The notes under the pieces were generated by a model that worked only from the letters and a program-made list of their open reading frames with translations, was not told the DNA's origin and searched no databases. From JANPCX01 sp050916095 (GTDB lineage: Bacteria; Pseudomonadota; Gammaproteobacteria; Burkholderiales; Burkholderiaceae_C), in assembly GCA_050916095.1 (NCBI GenBank), contig CP050901.1, positions 1,302,001-1,366,000 on the forward strand: 64,000 nucleotides of DNA, written 5' to 3'. The translations under genes and the position numbers were made by a program. Positions 35,043 to 46,272 of the stretch are shown here, piece after piece (positions within the stretch are counted from its first letter, which is position 1; each line of letters begins with the position of its first letter).

Positions 35043-35450
35043 GTGATGACAGCCTCAAAAGCACCACCATCTCGAGGCCGAGTCCTGGCTGTTGACGACT
35101 GCGACCACATGGGTTTGTTGGTGCAAGCATCGCTAGAGTCCTATGGCTATAGCGTGAAATTGGTTGACAGCGGATTTGCCGCGCTGGATGCTGCCAGCCA
35201 AGAACACTTTGATGCTGTGGTGCTGGATGTCGAAATGCCTGGCCTTGATGGTTTGGCGGTGGGCCGCGCCTTGCGCAACGACCCCAAGACCTGCGCTTCC
35301 ATGATTGCCATGCACACCAGCATTGAAGAAGCCGCTGTGCGCACAGGTTTCGACCAGTACGACGCTTACTTGCCCAAACCCTGCCGCCCCCAGCGCATTG
35401 GTGAGTGTGTGGATCAGTTGATACGCGATAGACGTCCGCGGTCGATTTGA
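35043..35450 (+). CDS. Response regulator, receiver domain only (CheY-like)
   Basis: A 135-residue protein made of one receiver domain. Acidic pocket Asp residues are in VLAVDDCDHM, the phosphoacceptor Asp is in AVVLDVEMPGLDG (about residue 62), the switch Thr is in AMHTSIEEAA and the conserved Lys is in YLPKPCRP. There is no output domain or partner kinase nearby, so it may act in a phosphorelay or by protein contact. The start is either GTG 35043 or ATG 35046. Confidence 0.9.
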   Translation: MMTASKAPPSRGRVLAVDDCDHMGLLVQASLESYGYSVKLVDSGFAALDAASQEHFDAVVLDVEMPGLDGLAVGRALRNDPKTCASMIAMHTSIEEAAVRTGFDQYDAYLPKPCRPQRIGECVDQLIRDRRPRSI

Positions 35451-35512
35451 CGCTCCAAATTCTCAACCACCTGCCCACCTTACAGCGGCCGTGCGAGCCT
35501 CGGTCTGGTCAC

Positions 35513-35763
35513 TTACTCATAAGTCAGAAATTTAGAAGACAGAATTCTCTGCACTTTCTGAAACTCTCTCGTGTCGCGACTAGCCCACGTCCGTTCGCCC
35601 TGACCCTTCGGCAGGCTCAGGACTAAAGGCAAGTCGAAGGGCTTTGACCGAGGCACACGCTGGCTTCGACAGGCTCAGCCCGAACGGAGTTTTTGTTGTG
35701 ACTTTTAAAACGTCAATCGCTAAAGCATGGCTCTTGTCCGCTTAGTTTCTGACTTATGAGTAA
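35513..35763. mobile_element. 251-bp MITE-like element with perfect 18-bp terminal inverted repeats
   Basis: The ends are ttactcataagtcagaaa (35513-35530) and its exact reverse complement (35746-35763). No ORF of note lies inside, but the interior holds a CTTCGAC-type palindromic repeat (35591-35688). No clear target duplication is visible at the borders. Confidence 0.75.
35591..35688. repeat. REP-like CTTCGAC palindromic repeat (copy 2)
   Basis: It begins CCGTTCGCCCTGACCCTTCG and ends GCTTCGACAGGCTCAGCCCG followed by AACGG, pairing end to end. Related to the elements at 6213-6325 and 46161-46233. It lies inside the 251-bp MITE-like element. Confidence 0.8.
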
Positions 35764-35831
35764 TCATCCGCTGCTTACTGCGCCGCAAAGGGCGGCGCTA
35801 ATTTGAAGTATCAAACCAGCTTGATCCGTTC

Positions 35832-37877
35832 ATGAAGCCCCAACTGCTCAAACCCCTCTTCGCCGCCACGATTTTCAGCAGCGCGTTCTTGCTGTTTTTG
35901 GTGCAACCCCTGATCGCCAAACAAATCTTGCCTTGGTTTGGTGGGTCGGCCGCAGTGTGGTCGATTTGTATGGTCTTCTTTCAGGTGGTCCTGTTGGCGG
36001 GATACGCTTACTCGGACTGGCTAACACGCCTGCCTTCCCGTGTTCAGTCGACCTTGCACATTTTGCTGCTGACTGCGAGTTTGACGCTTTTGCCCATCGT
36101 GACCAGTGAACGATGGAAGCCGCTAGGCGCGGAGGACCCCACGTTGTGGATATTGGGCCTGTTGGTTACCACGATAGGGTTGCCGTATTTTTTGCTGTCC
36201 ACGACCGGCCCACTGGTTCAGTCTTGGCTTGCTCGAGCACCCTGGGGTGCCTCGGTTTACCGTTATTTTTCTTTGTCCAATTTGGCCTCGCTGGCATCGC
36301 TCTTGGCCTACCCTTTGCTGATTGAGCCCCGCACCGGCCTGCTGCCGCAAGCAATCGGATGGTCTTGGGGCTATGCGGTGTTTGTTTGTTTGTGCATAGG
36401 AACCACGTGGTGTGCGGGTCGGCAGGCGCGGGAGTCAGCCGCAGTCAGCGAGGCCGCGCCAACGTCGGACAACGGTTCTGCATTGAACGAAACGCCTCCC
36501 AGCCCGGGCACCTACCTCTTATGGCTTGCATTGCCTGCACTGGGTTCGTGGTTGCTGTTGGCCATCACCAACCACCTCACACAGAACGTCGCGTCGATTC
36601 CGTTTTTGTGGGTGTTGCCGCTGTCGATATACCTGCTGTCCTTTGTGCTCACCTTTGAAAGTGACCGCTGGTACCAAAGACGCATTTGGTTGCCCGCCAC
36701 GGCGGTGGTGTTGGTGCTTTGTGCCTTCGGACTTCAAGACAGCCTGGGCTCCGATGTCAAAACAGCACTGCCCATTTACGGCGTGGGTTTATTTGTGCTG
36801 TGCATGTTCTTGCACGGTGAAATGGCGTCGATGCGGCCCGGGCCGCGTTACCTCACACGTTTTTATTTGATGCTGTCATTGGGCGGTGCCCTTGGTGGCG
36901 TGACGGTTGGTTTGGTGGCACCTCATGTGTTGCCAGCCTATTACGAGTTGGGCGTCGGTTTGGTGTTGGTGGCGTGGCTCGGGGCCTTGGTGTTCAAGCG
37001 GTGCAGGCCTTTGGTGCTTGCCTGCGTGGCGGTTTCATTGCTCTGCATTTATTTTCTGTCTGTGCAAGTTCGCAGCGACTTGTCGGGTGCCAGACACATG
37101 AGTCGCAACTTTTATGGCACCTTGATTACCCTGGACGACATCGATGCTGCTGCGCCCCGCGACAACGTCCGCCAGATGTTCCACGGCTCTGTGAAGCACG
37201 GCGAGCAGTACCTCGCACTTGACCGCCGTCAAGAACCCACCACCTACTACGGCCCCACGTCGGGTGTGGGGCGTGCGCTGGCGTCAGCCCCACAGGCACC
37301 GCGTCATGTCGGTTTGATCGGTTTGGGCACCGGCACGCTGGCGGCCTATGGGCGCGTTGGCGATGTGTACCGCGTCTACGAAATCAACCCCCAAGTGTTT
37401 GAACTGGCAGACAACGAATTCAGCTTTCTGAAGGACAGCCCAGCCAAGATTGAGCGCGTGTTGGGCGATGCGAGGCTCGCGATGGAACGTGAGTTGCCCC
37501 AGGGCATGGACGTATTGGCGGTAGACGCCTTCTCGGGTGGTTCAGTGCCCATCCACCTCATCACCAAAGAAGCCATGGGGGTGTACTTGCGCCACATCAA
37601 ACCCGACGGGGTGGTGGCGTTTCACGTGACCAATCGTTTTTTGGCTTTGGCCCCCGTGGTGGAGAAAATTGCCCAGTCTCACGGCCTGCATGTTCTCTTG
37701 GTTCACGACGACGCCAAGGACTCTGATTTGCGACGTACAGACTGGATCCTGGTGAGCCCAAGCGCGGCGCGTTTGCAGCATCCCCTGATACAGGTTGCGG
37801 TGGCACCCATCAAACCCATCCCCGGCTTGCGGCCGTGGACAGACGATTTCAACAACTTGTTTGATGTGTTGAAGTAA
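35832..37877 (+). CDS. Membrane-anchored spermidine-synthase-like protein (fused transporter-like/methyltransferase fold)
   Basis: A 681-residue protein. The N-terminal 420 residues contain about a dozen hydrophobic helices (FSSAFLLFLVQPLIAKQILP opening). The C-terminal 240 residues form a spermine/spermidine-synthase-like Rossmann domain: HVGLIGLGTGTLAAYGRVGD (nucleotide-binding loop), VYEINPQVFELADN, VLGDARLAMERE and DVLAVDAFSGGSVPIHLITK. Related fusion proteins are widespread but their reaction is not established. The catalytic Asp of true polyamine synthases is replaced by the DAFSGG pattern typical of this group. It stands alone between the MITE and the hydrolase gene. Confidence 0.85.
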   Translation: MKPQLLKPLFAATIFSSAFLLFLVQPLIAKQILPWFGGSAAVWSICMVFFQVVLLAGYAYSDWLTRLPSRVQSTLHILLLTASLTLLPIVTSERWKPLGAEDPTLWILGLLVTTIGLPYFLLSTTGPLVQSWLARAPWGASVYRYFSLSNLASLASLLAYPLLIEPRTGLLPQAIGWSWGYAVFVCLCIGTTWCAGRQARESAAVSEAAPTSDNGSALNETPPSPGTYLLWLALPALGSWLLLAITNHLTQNVASIPFLWVLPLSIYLLSFVLTFESDRWYQRRIWLPATAVVLVLCAFGLQDSLGSDVKTALPIYGVGLFVLCMFLHGEMASMRPGPRYLTRFYLMLSLGGALGGVTVGLVAPHVLPAYYELGVGLVLVAWLGALVFKRCRPLVLACVAVSLLCIYFLSVQVRSDLSGARHMSRNFYGTLITLDDIDAAAPRDNVRQMFHGSVKHGEQYLALDRRQEPTTYYGPTSGVGRALASAPQAPRHVGLIGLGTGTLAAYGRVGDVYRVYEINPQVFELADNEFSFLKDSPAKIERVLGDARLAMERELPQGMDVLAVDAFSGGSVPIHLITKEAMGVYLRHIKPDGVVAFHVTNRFLALAPVVEKIAQSHGLHVLLVHDDAKDSDLRRTDWILVSPSAARLQHPLIQVAVAPIKPIPGLRPWTDDFNNLFDVLK

Positions 37878-37947
37878 AAACCTTCTTCCTCTTTCTTTGT
37901 ATGCTCACCCGTCTCGCATAGCCACTCAACCCCTTGGAGGTTTCCAA

Positions 37948-38838
37948 ATGACCCGCAAAACCGCCGCAGACTTTGACCAAGAGTTGCTGATTCTTTTTGA
38001 TGCCTATGTTCATGGCGCGATCGACCGACGAGGTTTTCTGGAACGCGCGCAGCGTTTTGCTGTAGGTGGTGTGACAGCCAGTATGTTGTTGGCGTCGCTG
38101 AGCCCCGACTTCGCGTCCGCTCAGGTCGTTCCCAAAGATGATCCCCGCATCAAAACCGAGACAGTGGAGTTTGTTTCACCGAATGGAACTGGCAGCGTCA
38201 AAGGCTACTTGGCTCGGCCTGCCAACGCCACCGGAAAACTTCCCGGTGTGTTGGTCGTGCACGAGAACCGTGGGCTCAACCCCCATATTGAAGACATCAC
38301 CCGGCGTTTGGCACTCGATAACTTCGTCGCGTTTGCGCCTGACGCATTGACCCCGCTCGGTGGCTATCCCGGAGACGAAGACAAAGCCCGTGAGTTGTTT
38401 GCCAAACTCGATCAACCCAAGGTGCGTGAAGACTTCGTCACCGCTGCGGGCGTGCTCAAAGCCCGGCCAGAATGCACTGGAAAAGTCGGCGTGGTTGGCT
38501 TTTGTTTTGGCGGTGGCATGGCCCACTTTCTGTCCACGCGTTTGCCAGATCTGAACGCCGCCGTGTCCTTTTACGGCAACCATCCTCCCGCCGAGGAGGC
38601 GGTCAAGGTCAAGGCACCGCTCTTGATTCACTTTGCGGCCGTCGATGAACGCATCAACGCCGCTTGGCCTGCCTATGAGGCCGCTTTGAAAGCAGCAGGC
38701 GTGCGTTACACGGCGCATCAATACGCAGCCGGTACCCAGCATGGTTTTAATAACGACACCACGCCCCGGTTTGATGCCGCAGCCGCCAAACTCGCCTGGG
38801 ACCGAACGCTCGCTTTCTTTAACCAGACTCTGCGCTGA
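37948..38838 (+). CDS. Dienelactone hydrolase family protein, exported
   Basis: A 296-residue alpha/beta hydrolase. The N-terminus has a twin-arginine-like export signal (IDRRGFLERAQRFAVGG...ASAQ). The catalytic triad of the DLH family is present: nucleophile Cys in VGFCFGGGM, Asp in AVDERINAAW and His in GTQHGFNND. Typical substrates are dienelactones or other cyclic esters. The ATG at 37948 has a GGAGG ribosome-binding site. The exported localisation is common for DLH-like proteins of this size in Burkholderiales, whose true substrates are unknown. Confidence 0.92.
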   Translation: MTRKTAADFDQELLILFDAYVHGAIDRRGFLERAQRFAVGGVTASMLLASLSPDFASAQVVPKDDPRIKTETVEFVSPNGTGSVKGYLARPANATGKLPGVLVVHENRGLNPHIEDITRRLALDNFVAFAPDALTPLGGYPGDEDKARELFAKLDQPKVREDFVTAAGVLKARPECTGKVGVVGFCFGGGMAHFLSTRLPDLNAAVSFYGNHPPAEEAVKVKAPLLIHFAAVDERINAAWPAYEAALKAAGVRYTAHQYAAGTQHGFNNDTTPRFDAAAAKLAWDRTLAFFNQTLR

Positions 38839-39031
38839 TGGGACGGCCCTGTCGGCTGTTTGTCGGGCTGATCGGTGCCTTATTTCCCACCGAAGGATCA
38901 GGGCCGCGCGTTACGTTAGGCTGCTGACAGCCGCACCGGTTTCGGCACCACGCTAAAATACGCGGTTTTCCAAACAAGTTCGGTTCGAAAAGAGGTGCTG
39001 TGCGTGGCGCGGCACTTCATTCCTTGTCGCA

Positions 39032-39118
39032 GCGCGGGTGGCGAAATTGGTAGACGCACCAGGTTTAGGTCCTGACGCCAGCAATGGTGTGGGGGTTCGA
39101 GTCCCCCCCCGCGCACCA
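39032..39118 (+). tRNA. tRNA-Leu (anticodon TAG)
   Basis: Acceptor stem GCGCGGG (39032-39038) pairs with CCCGCGC (39108-39114), followed by discriminator A and encoded CCA (39116-39118). D-loop, anticodon loop with TAG (CUA/CUG-reading Leu), a long variable arm and GGTTCGAGTCC T-arm are all visible. It sits just upstream of tig. Confidence 0.97.
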
Positions 39119-39163
39119 CTGCGTTTTTAGAATTTCCATAGCAGATAGAAAGTCTTCAATACC

Positions 39164-40477
39164 ATGGCCGTTAACGTTGAAACCCTAGAGAAATTAGAGC
39201 GTCGCATCACGCTGACATTGGCTGCCGACAGCATTCAAGGTGAGGTGGAATCCCGCTTGAAAAAGCTGGCACGCACGGTCAAGGCCGACGGTTTTCGTCC
39301 CGGCAAGGTGCCCATGAGCGTGGTAGCCCAGCGTTACGGCTACTCGGTGCAGTACGAGGTGATGAACGACAAAGTCGGCCAAGCCTTTGTAGATGCCGCC
39401 ACCGAAGCCAAACTGCGCGTCGCCGGTACTCCCCGTATCAGCGAAAAAGAGCCCACTGCAGACGCACCCGGCCAAATGGCCTTTGACGCCGTTTTTGAGG
39501 TGTACCCTGAAGTCAAGCTGGGCGACCTGTCCACCGCCGAAGTTGAGCGCGTCAGCGCCGATGTGTCGGAAGATGGCATCGACAAAACCATTGAAATCCT
39601 GCGTAAACAGCGCCGCACTTTTGCTCAGCGTCCAGCGTCTGAAGCCGCAGCAGTGGGTGATCGCGTGACCATCGACTTCGAAGGCAAACTCGACGGCGTT
39701 CCCTTCGAAGGAGGCAAAGCCGAAGGGTTCCAATTCATGATTGGCGAAGGGCAAATGCTGGAAGCCTTTGACAGCGCCGTGCGCGGCATGAAGTCCGGCG
39801 ACTCCAAAACCTTCCCCTTGCAGTTCCCTGCGGATTACCACGGCAAAGAAGTCGCTGGTAAAGAGGCTGACTTCTTGGTCACGGTGAAAAAGATTGAAGG
39901 GCAGAATTTGCCTGAGGTGAACGAGGCGTTTGCCAAGTCCTTGGGTGTGGCCGATGGTTCCTTGGCCGGCTTGCGTGCCGACATCAAGAAAAACCTAGAG
40001 CGCGAAGCCAAGTTCCGCGTGCAAGCGCGCAACAAAGCCTCGGTGCTGGACGCGGTGCTCAAAGTGGCTGAACTCGATGTGCCCAAGGCCCTGGTGCAAG
40101 GCGAAATCGAGCGCATGGTGGAAGCGGCCCGTGCTGACTTGAAAAAGCGCGGTGTGAAAGACGCCGACAAAGCTGAAATTCCTGGTGAAGTGTTCCAGGT
40201 GCAAGCCGAACGCCGCGTGCGTTTGGGTTTGGTGGTGGCAGAACTCGTGCGCGCCAACAACTTGCAAGCCAAGCCGGACCAGTTGCAAGCCCACTTGGAA
40301 GAGTTGGCGCAAAGCTACGAAAAACCCGCCGAGGTGGTGCGTTACTACCTGAGTGACCGCCAGCGCATGGCGGAAGTGGAGGCGGTGGTGATTGAAAACA
40401 ACGTGGCAGAGTTTGTGCTTTCCAAAGCCAAGGTCACCGACAAAACCATGCCATTTGAAGAGCTGATGGCTTCCTGA
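39164..40477 (+). CDS. tig: Trigger factor (ribosome-associated chaperone, peptidyl-prolyl isomerase)
   Basis: A 437-residue protein with the three trigger-factor domains. The N-terminal ribosome-binding domain has GFRPGKVPMSVVAQRYG, matching the GFRxGxxP signature at residue 44. A central FKBP-type isomerase domain (about 160-245, GDRVTIDFEGKLDGVPFEGG) and a C-terminal chaperone arm follow. It binds nascent chains at the ribosome exit. It begins the tig-clpP-clpX-lon order conserved across proteobacteria. Confidence 0.96.
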   Translation: MAVNVETLEKLERRITLTLAADSIQGEVESRLKKLARTVKADGFRPGKVPMSVVAQRYGYSVQYEVMNDKVGQAFVDAATEAKLRVAGTPRISEKEPTADAPGQMAFDAVFEVYPEVKLGDLSTAEVERVSADVSEDGIDKTIEILRKQRRTFAQRPASEAAAVGDRVTIDFEGKLDGVPFEGGKAEGFQFMIGEGQMLEAFDSAVRGMKSGDSKTFPLQFPADYHGKEVAGKEADFLVTVKKIEGQNLPEVNEAFAKSLGVADGSLAGLRADIKKNLEREAKFRVQARNKASVLDAVLKVAELDVPKALVQGEIERMVEAARADLKKRGVKDADKAEIPGEVFQVQAERRVRLGLVVAELVRANNLQAKPDQLQAHLEELAQSYEKPAEVVRYYLSDRQRMAEVEAVVIENNVAEFVLSKAKVTDKTMPFEELMAS

Positions 40478-40503
40478 TAGAGGCTGTTTCTCCTCGCAAT
40501 CGC

Positions 40504-40540
40504 AAGGCGCTGTACTGCATAGTCAGCGCCTTGTTTGTTT
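40504..40540 (+). terminator. Probable terminator after tig
   Basis: A 9-bp perfect stem (AAGGCGCTG at 40504-40512, CAGCGCCTT at 40524-40532) with an 11-base loop, followed by GTTTGTTT. It would separate tig from clpP transcription at least partly. Confidence 0.65.
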
Positions 40541-40652
40541 GCACAAACGCTTCGCCAGGAAAGACAGCCCTTGTGGCGAGATAATCTGGCCCCAGATGCA
40601 TACTTCATCCGCGTTAATACCTTTCAACGCAACCAGACACAAAGGATCATTG

Positions 40653-41262
40653 ATGAGCGCGCTAGAAACACAAGGTTTGGGTATGGTGCCCATGGTGATA
40701 GAGCAGTCGGGGCCGTGGCGAGCGTGCTTACGACATTTATTCGCGTCTGCTCAAAGAGCGGGTGATTTTCCTGGTCGGGCCTGTGAACGATCAGTCGGCC
40801 AATCTGGTGGTGGCGCAGTTGCTCTTCTTGGAGAGCGAAAACCCCGACAAAGACATTTCCTTCTACATCAACTCTCCCGGTGGCTCGGTGAGCGCGGGCA
40901 TGTCGATTTTCGACACCATGCAATTCATCAAACCCGAGGTGTCCACCCTGTGCATGGGCATGGCCGCGAGCATGGGCTCTTTCCTGCTGATGGCCGGGGC
41001 CAAAGGCAAGCGGTTTGCTCTGCCCAATTCGCGCATCATGATTCACCAGCCTTCGGGTGGCGCACAGGGCCAGGCCACCGACATTGAAATCCACGCCCGT
41101 GAAATTTTGAAAACCCGTGAGCAGCTGAACCGCATTTATGCCGAGCGGACTGGCCAGCCACTGGAGAAAATTCAAGCCGACATGGAGCGCGACTTTTTCT
41201 TGGACCCCGAACAAGCCAAAGAATATGGCTTGATTGACCAAGTTTTGACCAAACGCGGTTGA
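40653..41262 (+). pseudogene. clpP: ATP-dependent Clp protease proteolytic subunit, with apparent one-base frameshift
   Basis: The start ATG at 40653 (AAGGA site) gives MSALETQGLGMVPMVIEQSG, then the frame is lost in the run of four G residues at 40709-40712. With three G residues it reads RGERAYDIYSRLLKERVIFL and joins the downstream frame, giving the normal 202-residue ClpP. Catalytic Ser in GMAASMGSFL and His in IMIHQPSGG are intact. As written, only a 166-residue product from ATG 40762 is possible, lacking the axial-loop N-terminus. A homopolymer sequencing error is the simplest explanation; a real mutation would disable ClpXP and ClpAP. Confidence 0.9.
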
Positions 41263-41288
41263 TCCCAAACCCGCCGAATTGGCAGGAA

Positions 41289-41323
41289 AACAGGGCCTAA
41301 CTCACCAGCTTGGCCCTGTTTTT
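41289..41323 (+). terminator. Terminator between clpP and clpX
   Basis: AACAGGGCC (41289-41297) pairs with GGCCCTGTT (41312-41320), ending in a short T tract (TTTT). It lies 27 bp after the clpP stop, upstream of clpX. Confidence 0.75.
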
Positions 41324-41372
41324 AATTGAACTATCATCTTTAACGAAATCACTTCTTCCTGAGCGTCTTTTT

Positions 41373-42638
41373 ATGGCCGACAAAAAAGGCTCTTCGAGCG
41401 AAAAAGTTCTCTATTGCTCCTTTTGCGGCAAAAGCCAGCACGAGGTCAAAAAACTCATCGCAGGACCATCGGTCTTCATTTGCGACGAGTGCATAGAGCT
41501 GTGCAACGACATCATCCGTGATGAAGTGCCCGTGGACGCGCCCGACGCGAAAGCCGCCAAAACCGATTTGCCGCTCCCGAGCGAAATCAAAGCCAGCCTC
41601 GACAACTACGTGATCGGCCAAGAACCGGCCAAACGAATTTTGTCGGTCGCGGTTTACAACCACTACAAACGGCTCAAGCACATGAGCCGCTCCAAGGACG
41701 AGATTGAGCTGTCCAAAAGCAACATCCTCTTGATCGGCCCCACGGGTTCGGGCAAAACCTTGCTCGCGCAAACCCTGGCGCGTTTGCTCAACGTACCCTT
41801 CGTGATTGCCGACGCCACCACCCTGACCGAAGCCGGTTATGTGGGCGAGGACGTTGAAAACATCATTCAAAAGTTGCTGCAAAACTGCAACTACGACGTC
41901 GAAAAAGCCCAGCGCGGCATTGTCTACATCGACGAAATCGACAAAATCTCGCGTAAATCTGACAACCCTTCCATCACCCGCGATGTATCAGGTGAGGGCG
42001 TGCAACAGGCTTTGCTCAAGTTGGTTGAAGGCACGATGGCTTCGGTTCCCCCGCAAGGTGGGCGCAAGCATCCCAACCAAGACTTTTTGCAGATCGACAC
42101 CACCAACATTCTCTTCATTTGTGGTGGTGCTTTTGATGGTTTGGAAAAGGTCATTCAAAACCGTTCTGAAAAATCGGGCATTGGTTTTGGTGCCACGGTG
42201 AAAACCAAGGCCGAGCGTAAGGTCAGCGAGGTGTTCCGCGAGGTCGAGCCTGAAGACATCATCAAATTCGGTTTGATCCCCGAGTTGGTGGGCCGTCTGC
42301 CTGTGGTGGCCACCTTGGGTGAATTGACCGAAGACGCCATGGTCCAGATCCTGACCGAGCCCAAAAATGCTTTGGTCAAGCAGTACCAAAAATTGTTTTC
42401 CATGGACGGTGTGGAACTGGAGTTCCGCCCATCCGCACTCACGGCCATCGCCCGCAAGGCTTTGGCCCGCAAGACCGGCGCGCGCGGGCTGCGCTCCATC
42501 ATGGAAGCGAGTTTGATCGACACCATGTTTGATTTGCCCAACTTGGAAGGTGTGGCCAAGGTCGTACTCGACGAACACACGATTGAAGAAGAGGCGAAAC
42601 CGCTGCTGGTTTACCGCGACGTCAAAGCCAGCGCTTGA
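41373..42638 (+). CDS. clpX: ATP-dependent Clp protease ATP-binding subunit ClpX
   Basis: A 421-residue AAA+ unfoldase. The N-terminal zinc-binding domain uses Cys15, Cys18, Cys37 and Cys40. Walker A is GPTGSGKT, Walker B is IVYIDEIDKI, with sensor and arginine-finger regions in the C-terminal half (GLIPELVGRLP). It recognises tagged substrates and feeds them to ClpP. The ATG at 41373 begins MADKKGSSSEKVLYCSFCGK; the longer upstream frame is not conserved. Confidence 0.97.
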   Translation: MADKKGSSSEKVLYCSFCGKSQHEVKKLIAGPSVFICDECIELCNDIIRDEVPVDAPDAKAAKTDLPLPSEIKASLDNYVIGQEPAKRILSVAVYNHYKRLKHMSRSKDEIELSKSNILLIGPTGSGKTLLAQTLARLLNVPFVIADATTLTEAGYVGEDVENIIQKLLQNCNYDVEKAQRGIVYIDEIDKISRKSDNPSITRDVSGEGVQQALLKLVEGTMASVPPQGGRKHPNQDFLQIDTTNILFICGGAFDGLEKVIQNRSEKSGIGFGATVKTKAERKVSEVFREVEPEDIIKFGLIPELVGRLPVVATLGELTEDAMVQILTEPKNALVKQYQKLFSMDGVELEFRPSALTAIARKALARKTGARGLRSIMEASLIDTMFDLPNLEGVAKVVLDEHTIEEEAKPLLVYRDVKASA

Positions 42639-42677
42639 GCTTGAGTTGGACCGGGGTCGGTACTGACCCGGTGGTCA

Positions 42678-42705
42678 CTTGCAATTGAACACTCAGGCCC
42701 TACAT
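42678..42705 (+). promoter_or_regulatory. Possible heat-shock (sigma-32-like) promoter for lon
   Basis: CTTGCA (42678-42683) and CCCTACAT (42698-42705) are separated by 14 bases, resembling the CTTGAA/CCCCATNT pattern of sigma-32 promoters. It lies just upstream of the lon ribosome-binding site. The match is imperfect. Confidence 0.4.
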
Positions 42706-42730
42706 AGGTTTGAGAAAGAGAGGTCTCTTC

Positions 42731-45154
<2,424 letters not shown>

Positions 45155-45245
45155 GTGGCTGGTTTATCAGGCTACTCAATATTGGCAAGACTGATTGTGG
45201 TTTTGCTCGGCGAAACTGCAACTTTGAAATGGCTTAGGCTTCATA

Positions 45246-45744
45246 GTGGATTCAACTAAGTCTTGCGTTGCTTGCTGCGAGCCTATCGCCGTCAAGGCGA
45301 AGGTTTGCCCGCACTGCCATTAACGGCAAGACCGGGTCGTACAGTTCTTTTCTTCTGCGTTCGGTGGCTTTCTGGTTTTGCTCGTTGTGGGTGGTTTCTT
45401 TCTGTACGTAGCTAAGCGTGAAGGTCACGAGTACAAAGATCATGTGGCCTCCATTTCTGTCCGCTCGGAGACAGTTCACGTGGAAGCAGCCACGGATGCG
45501 GCCCTATGCTTCTTGCGTCGGTGAAGTCTTCAATGCAACGCCGTATGGCTGGCGAGACATCGCCGTCGAAGCCCGCTACTTCAACTCGCAGAGGGAACTC
45601 ATTGATACGGCGTCCGAACGACACGAACGTATCCACCTTCCGGCAAAGGGCAGCGTTGCAATCCGAGTCTTCGATCGAGCATCTCGCTCTGCAGGCAGCT
45701 ACGCTTCGTGCAAGCTCACAATCAAGAATGCTGCTTCTAGCTGA
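45246..45744 (+). pseudogene. Decayed small zinc-ribbon membrane protein gene
   Basis: Read with two corrections, this is one gene of about 165 codons. From GTG 45246, DSTKSCVACCEPIAVKAK and VCPHC give a CxxC...CxxC zinc ribbon. The in-frame TAA at 45321 interrupts it. The same frame then gives a membrane helix (AFGGFLVLLVVGGFFLYVAK) and SISVRSETVHVEA. Near 45504 a one-base deletion shifts to SCVGEVFNATPYGWRDIAVE and ARYFNSQRELIDTASERHER, ending at 45744. The last part resembles FxLYD-like beta domains found in bacterial membrane proteins. The function is unknown. Confidence 0.75.
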
Positions 45745-45871
45745 TCGACAACATCTAACGCTTTCGTCGGTGTAGATCGGTTCAAACGTTGTAGACAAAC
45801 GAGAGTCAGTAGATGAGGCTGCTGGCCCAACCCCTTGCCAAGGAAGTCGGCGATAAACTCGCCCTCGTCAT

Positions 45872-46117
45872 ATGGAGACTGCCGTGCAAAACCAACTGAC
45901 CGAATTGGCTGAACTCGGCAAGGCCCTTCCTCCAGAAGAGCGGTCACGCCTGGTTGACATGCTGCTGGAGTCGCTTCACGAGGAACCGCTCGCCGAAGTG
46001 GATGCGGCTTGGGATGTGGAGGTCGAACGTCGGCTGGTGGCTTATGACCGTGGTGAGAGCCACGCGATTGACGGTGAGGTCGTTCTGGCCCAAGCACGTG
46101 CCATGGCGCAGCGATGA
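45872..46117 (+). CDS. Addiction-module antitoxin-like protein (orphan)
   Basis: An 81-residue protein resembling the addiction module component family (TIGR02574-type antitoxins): LGKALPPEERSRLVDMLLES, then a charged C-terminal segment ending AQARAMAQR. Such genes normally sit directly upstream of a RelE/ParE-type toxin. Here the next frame starts ATGAAGTCG at 46115, overlapping the antitoxin stop in the expected way, but stops after five codons. A palindromic repeat follows at 46161, so the toxin is absent. Confidence 0.7.
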   Translation: METAVQNQLTELAELGKALPPEERSRLVDMLLESLHEEPLAEVDAAWDVEVERRLVAYDRGESHAIDGEVVLAQARAMAQR

Positions 46118-46160
46118 AGTCGCTTCCTTGATTGAAGTATCACAAGCCGCGACACACACA

Positions 46161-46233
46161 CCGTTCGGGCTGAGCTTGTCGAAGCCTGCGCGTCCCTCGT
46201 TCAAGACCCTTCGACAAGCTCAGGGCGAACGGG
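46161..46233. repeat. REP-like CTTCGAC palindromic repeat (copy 3)
   Basis: CCGTTCGGGCTGAGCTTGTC at the left pairs with the right arm CTTCGACAAGCTCAGGGCGA plus ACGG, 73 bp in all. It is the most regular copy of the three in the window and lies where a toxin gene would be expected. Confidence 0.85.
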
Positions 46234-46272
46234 GTTTGGTTTGTCATGATTTTCTTTTTCAAACGAGTTGTT

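Noticed and set aside
34469..35110. 213-residue minus-strand frame
   Set aside because: It is antisense to the rraA pseudogene and to the start of the response regulator; no domain signals.
45755..45800. Possible integron attC-like site (ATCTAAC near 45755)
   Set aside because: The matching GTTRRRY end is missing and no cassette or integrase is present.
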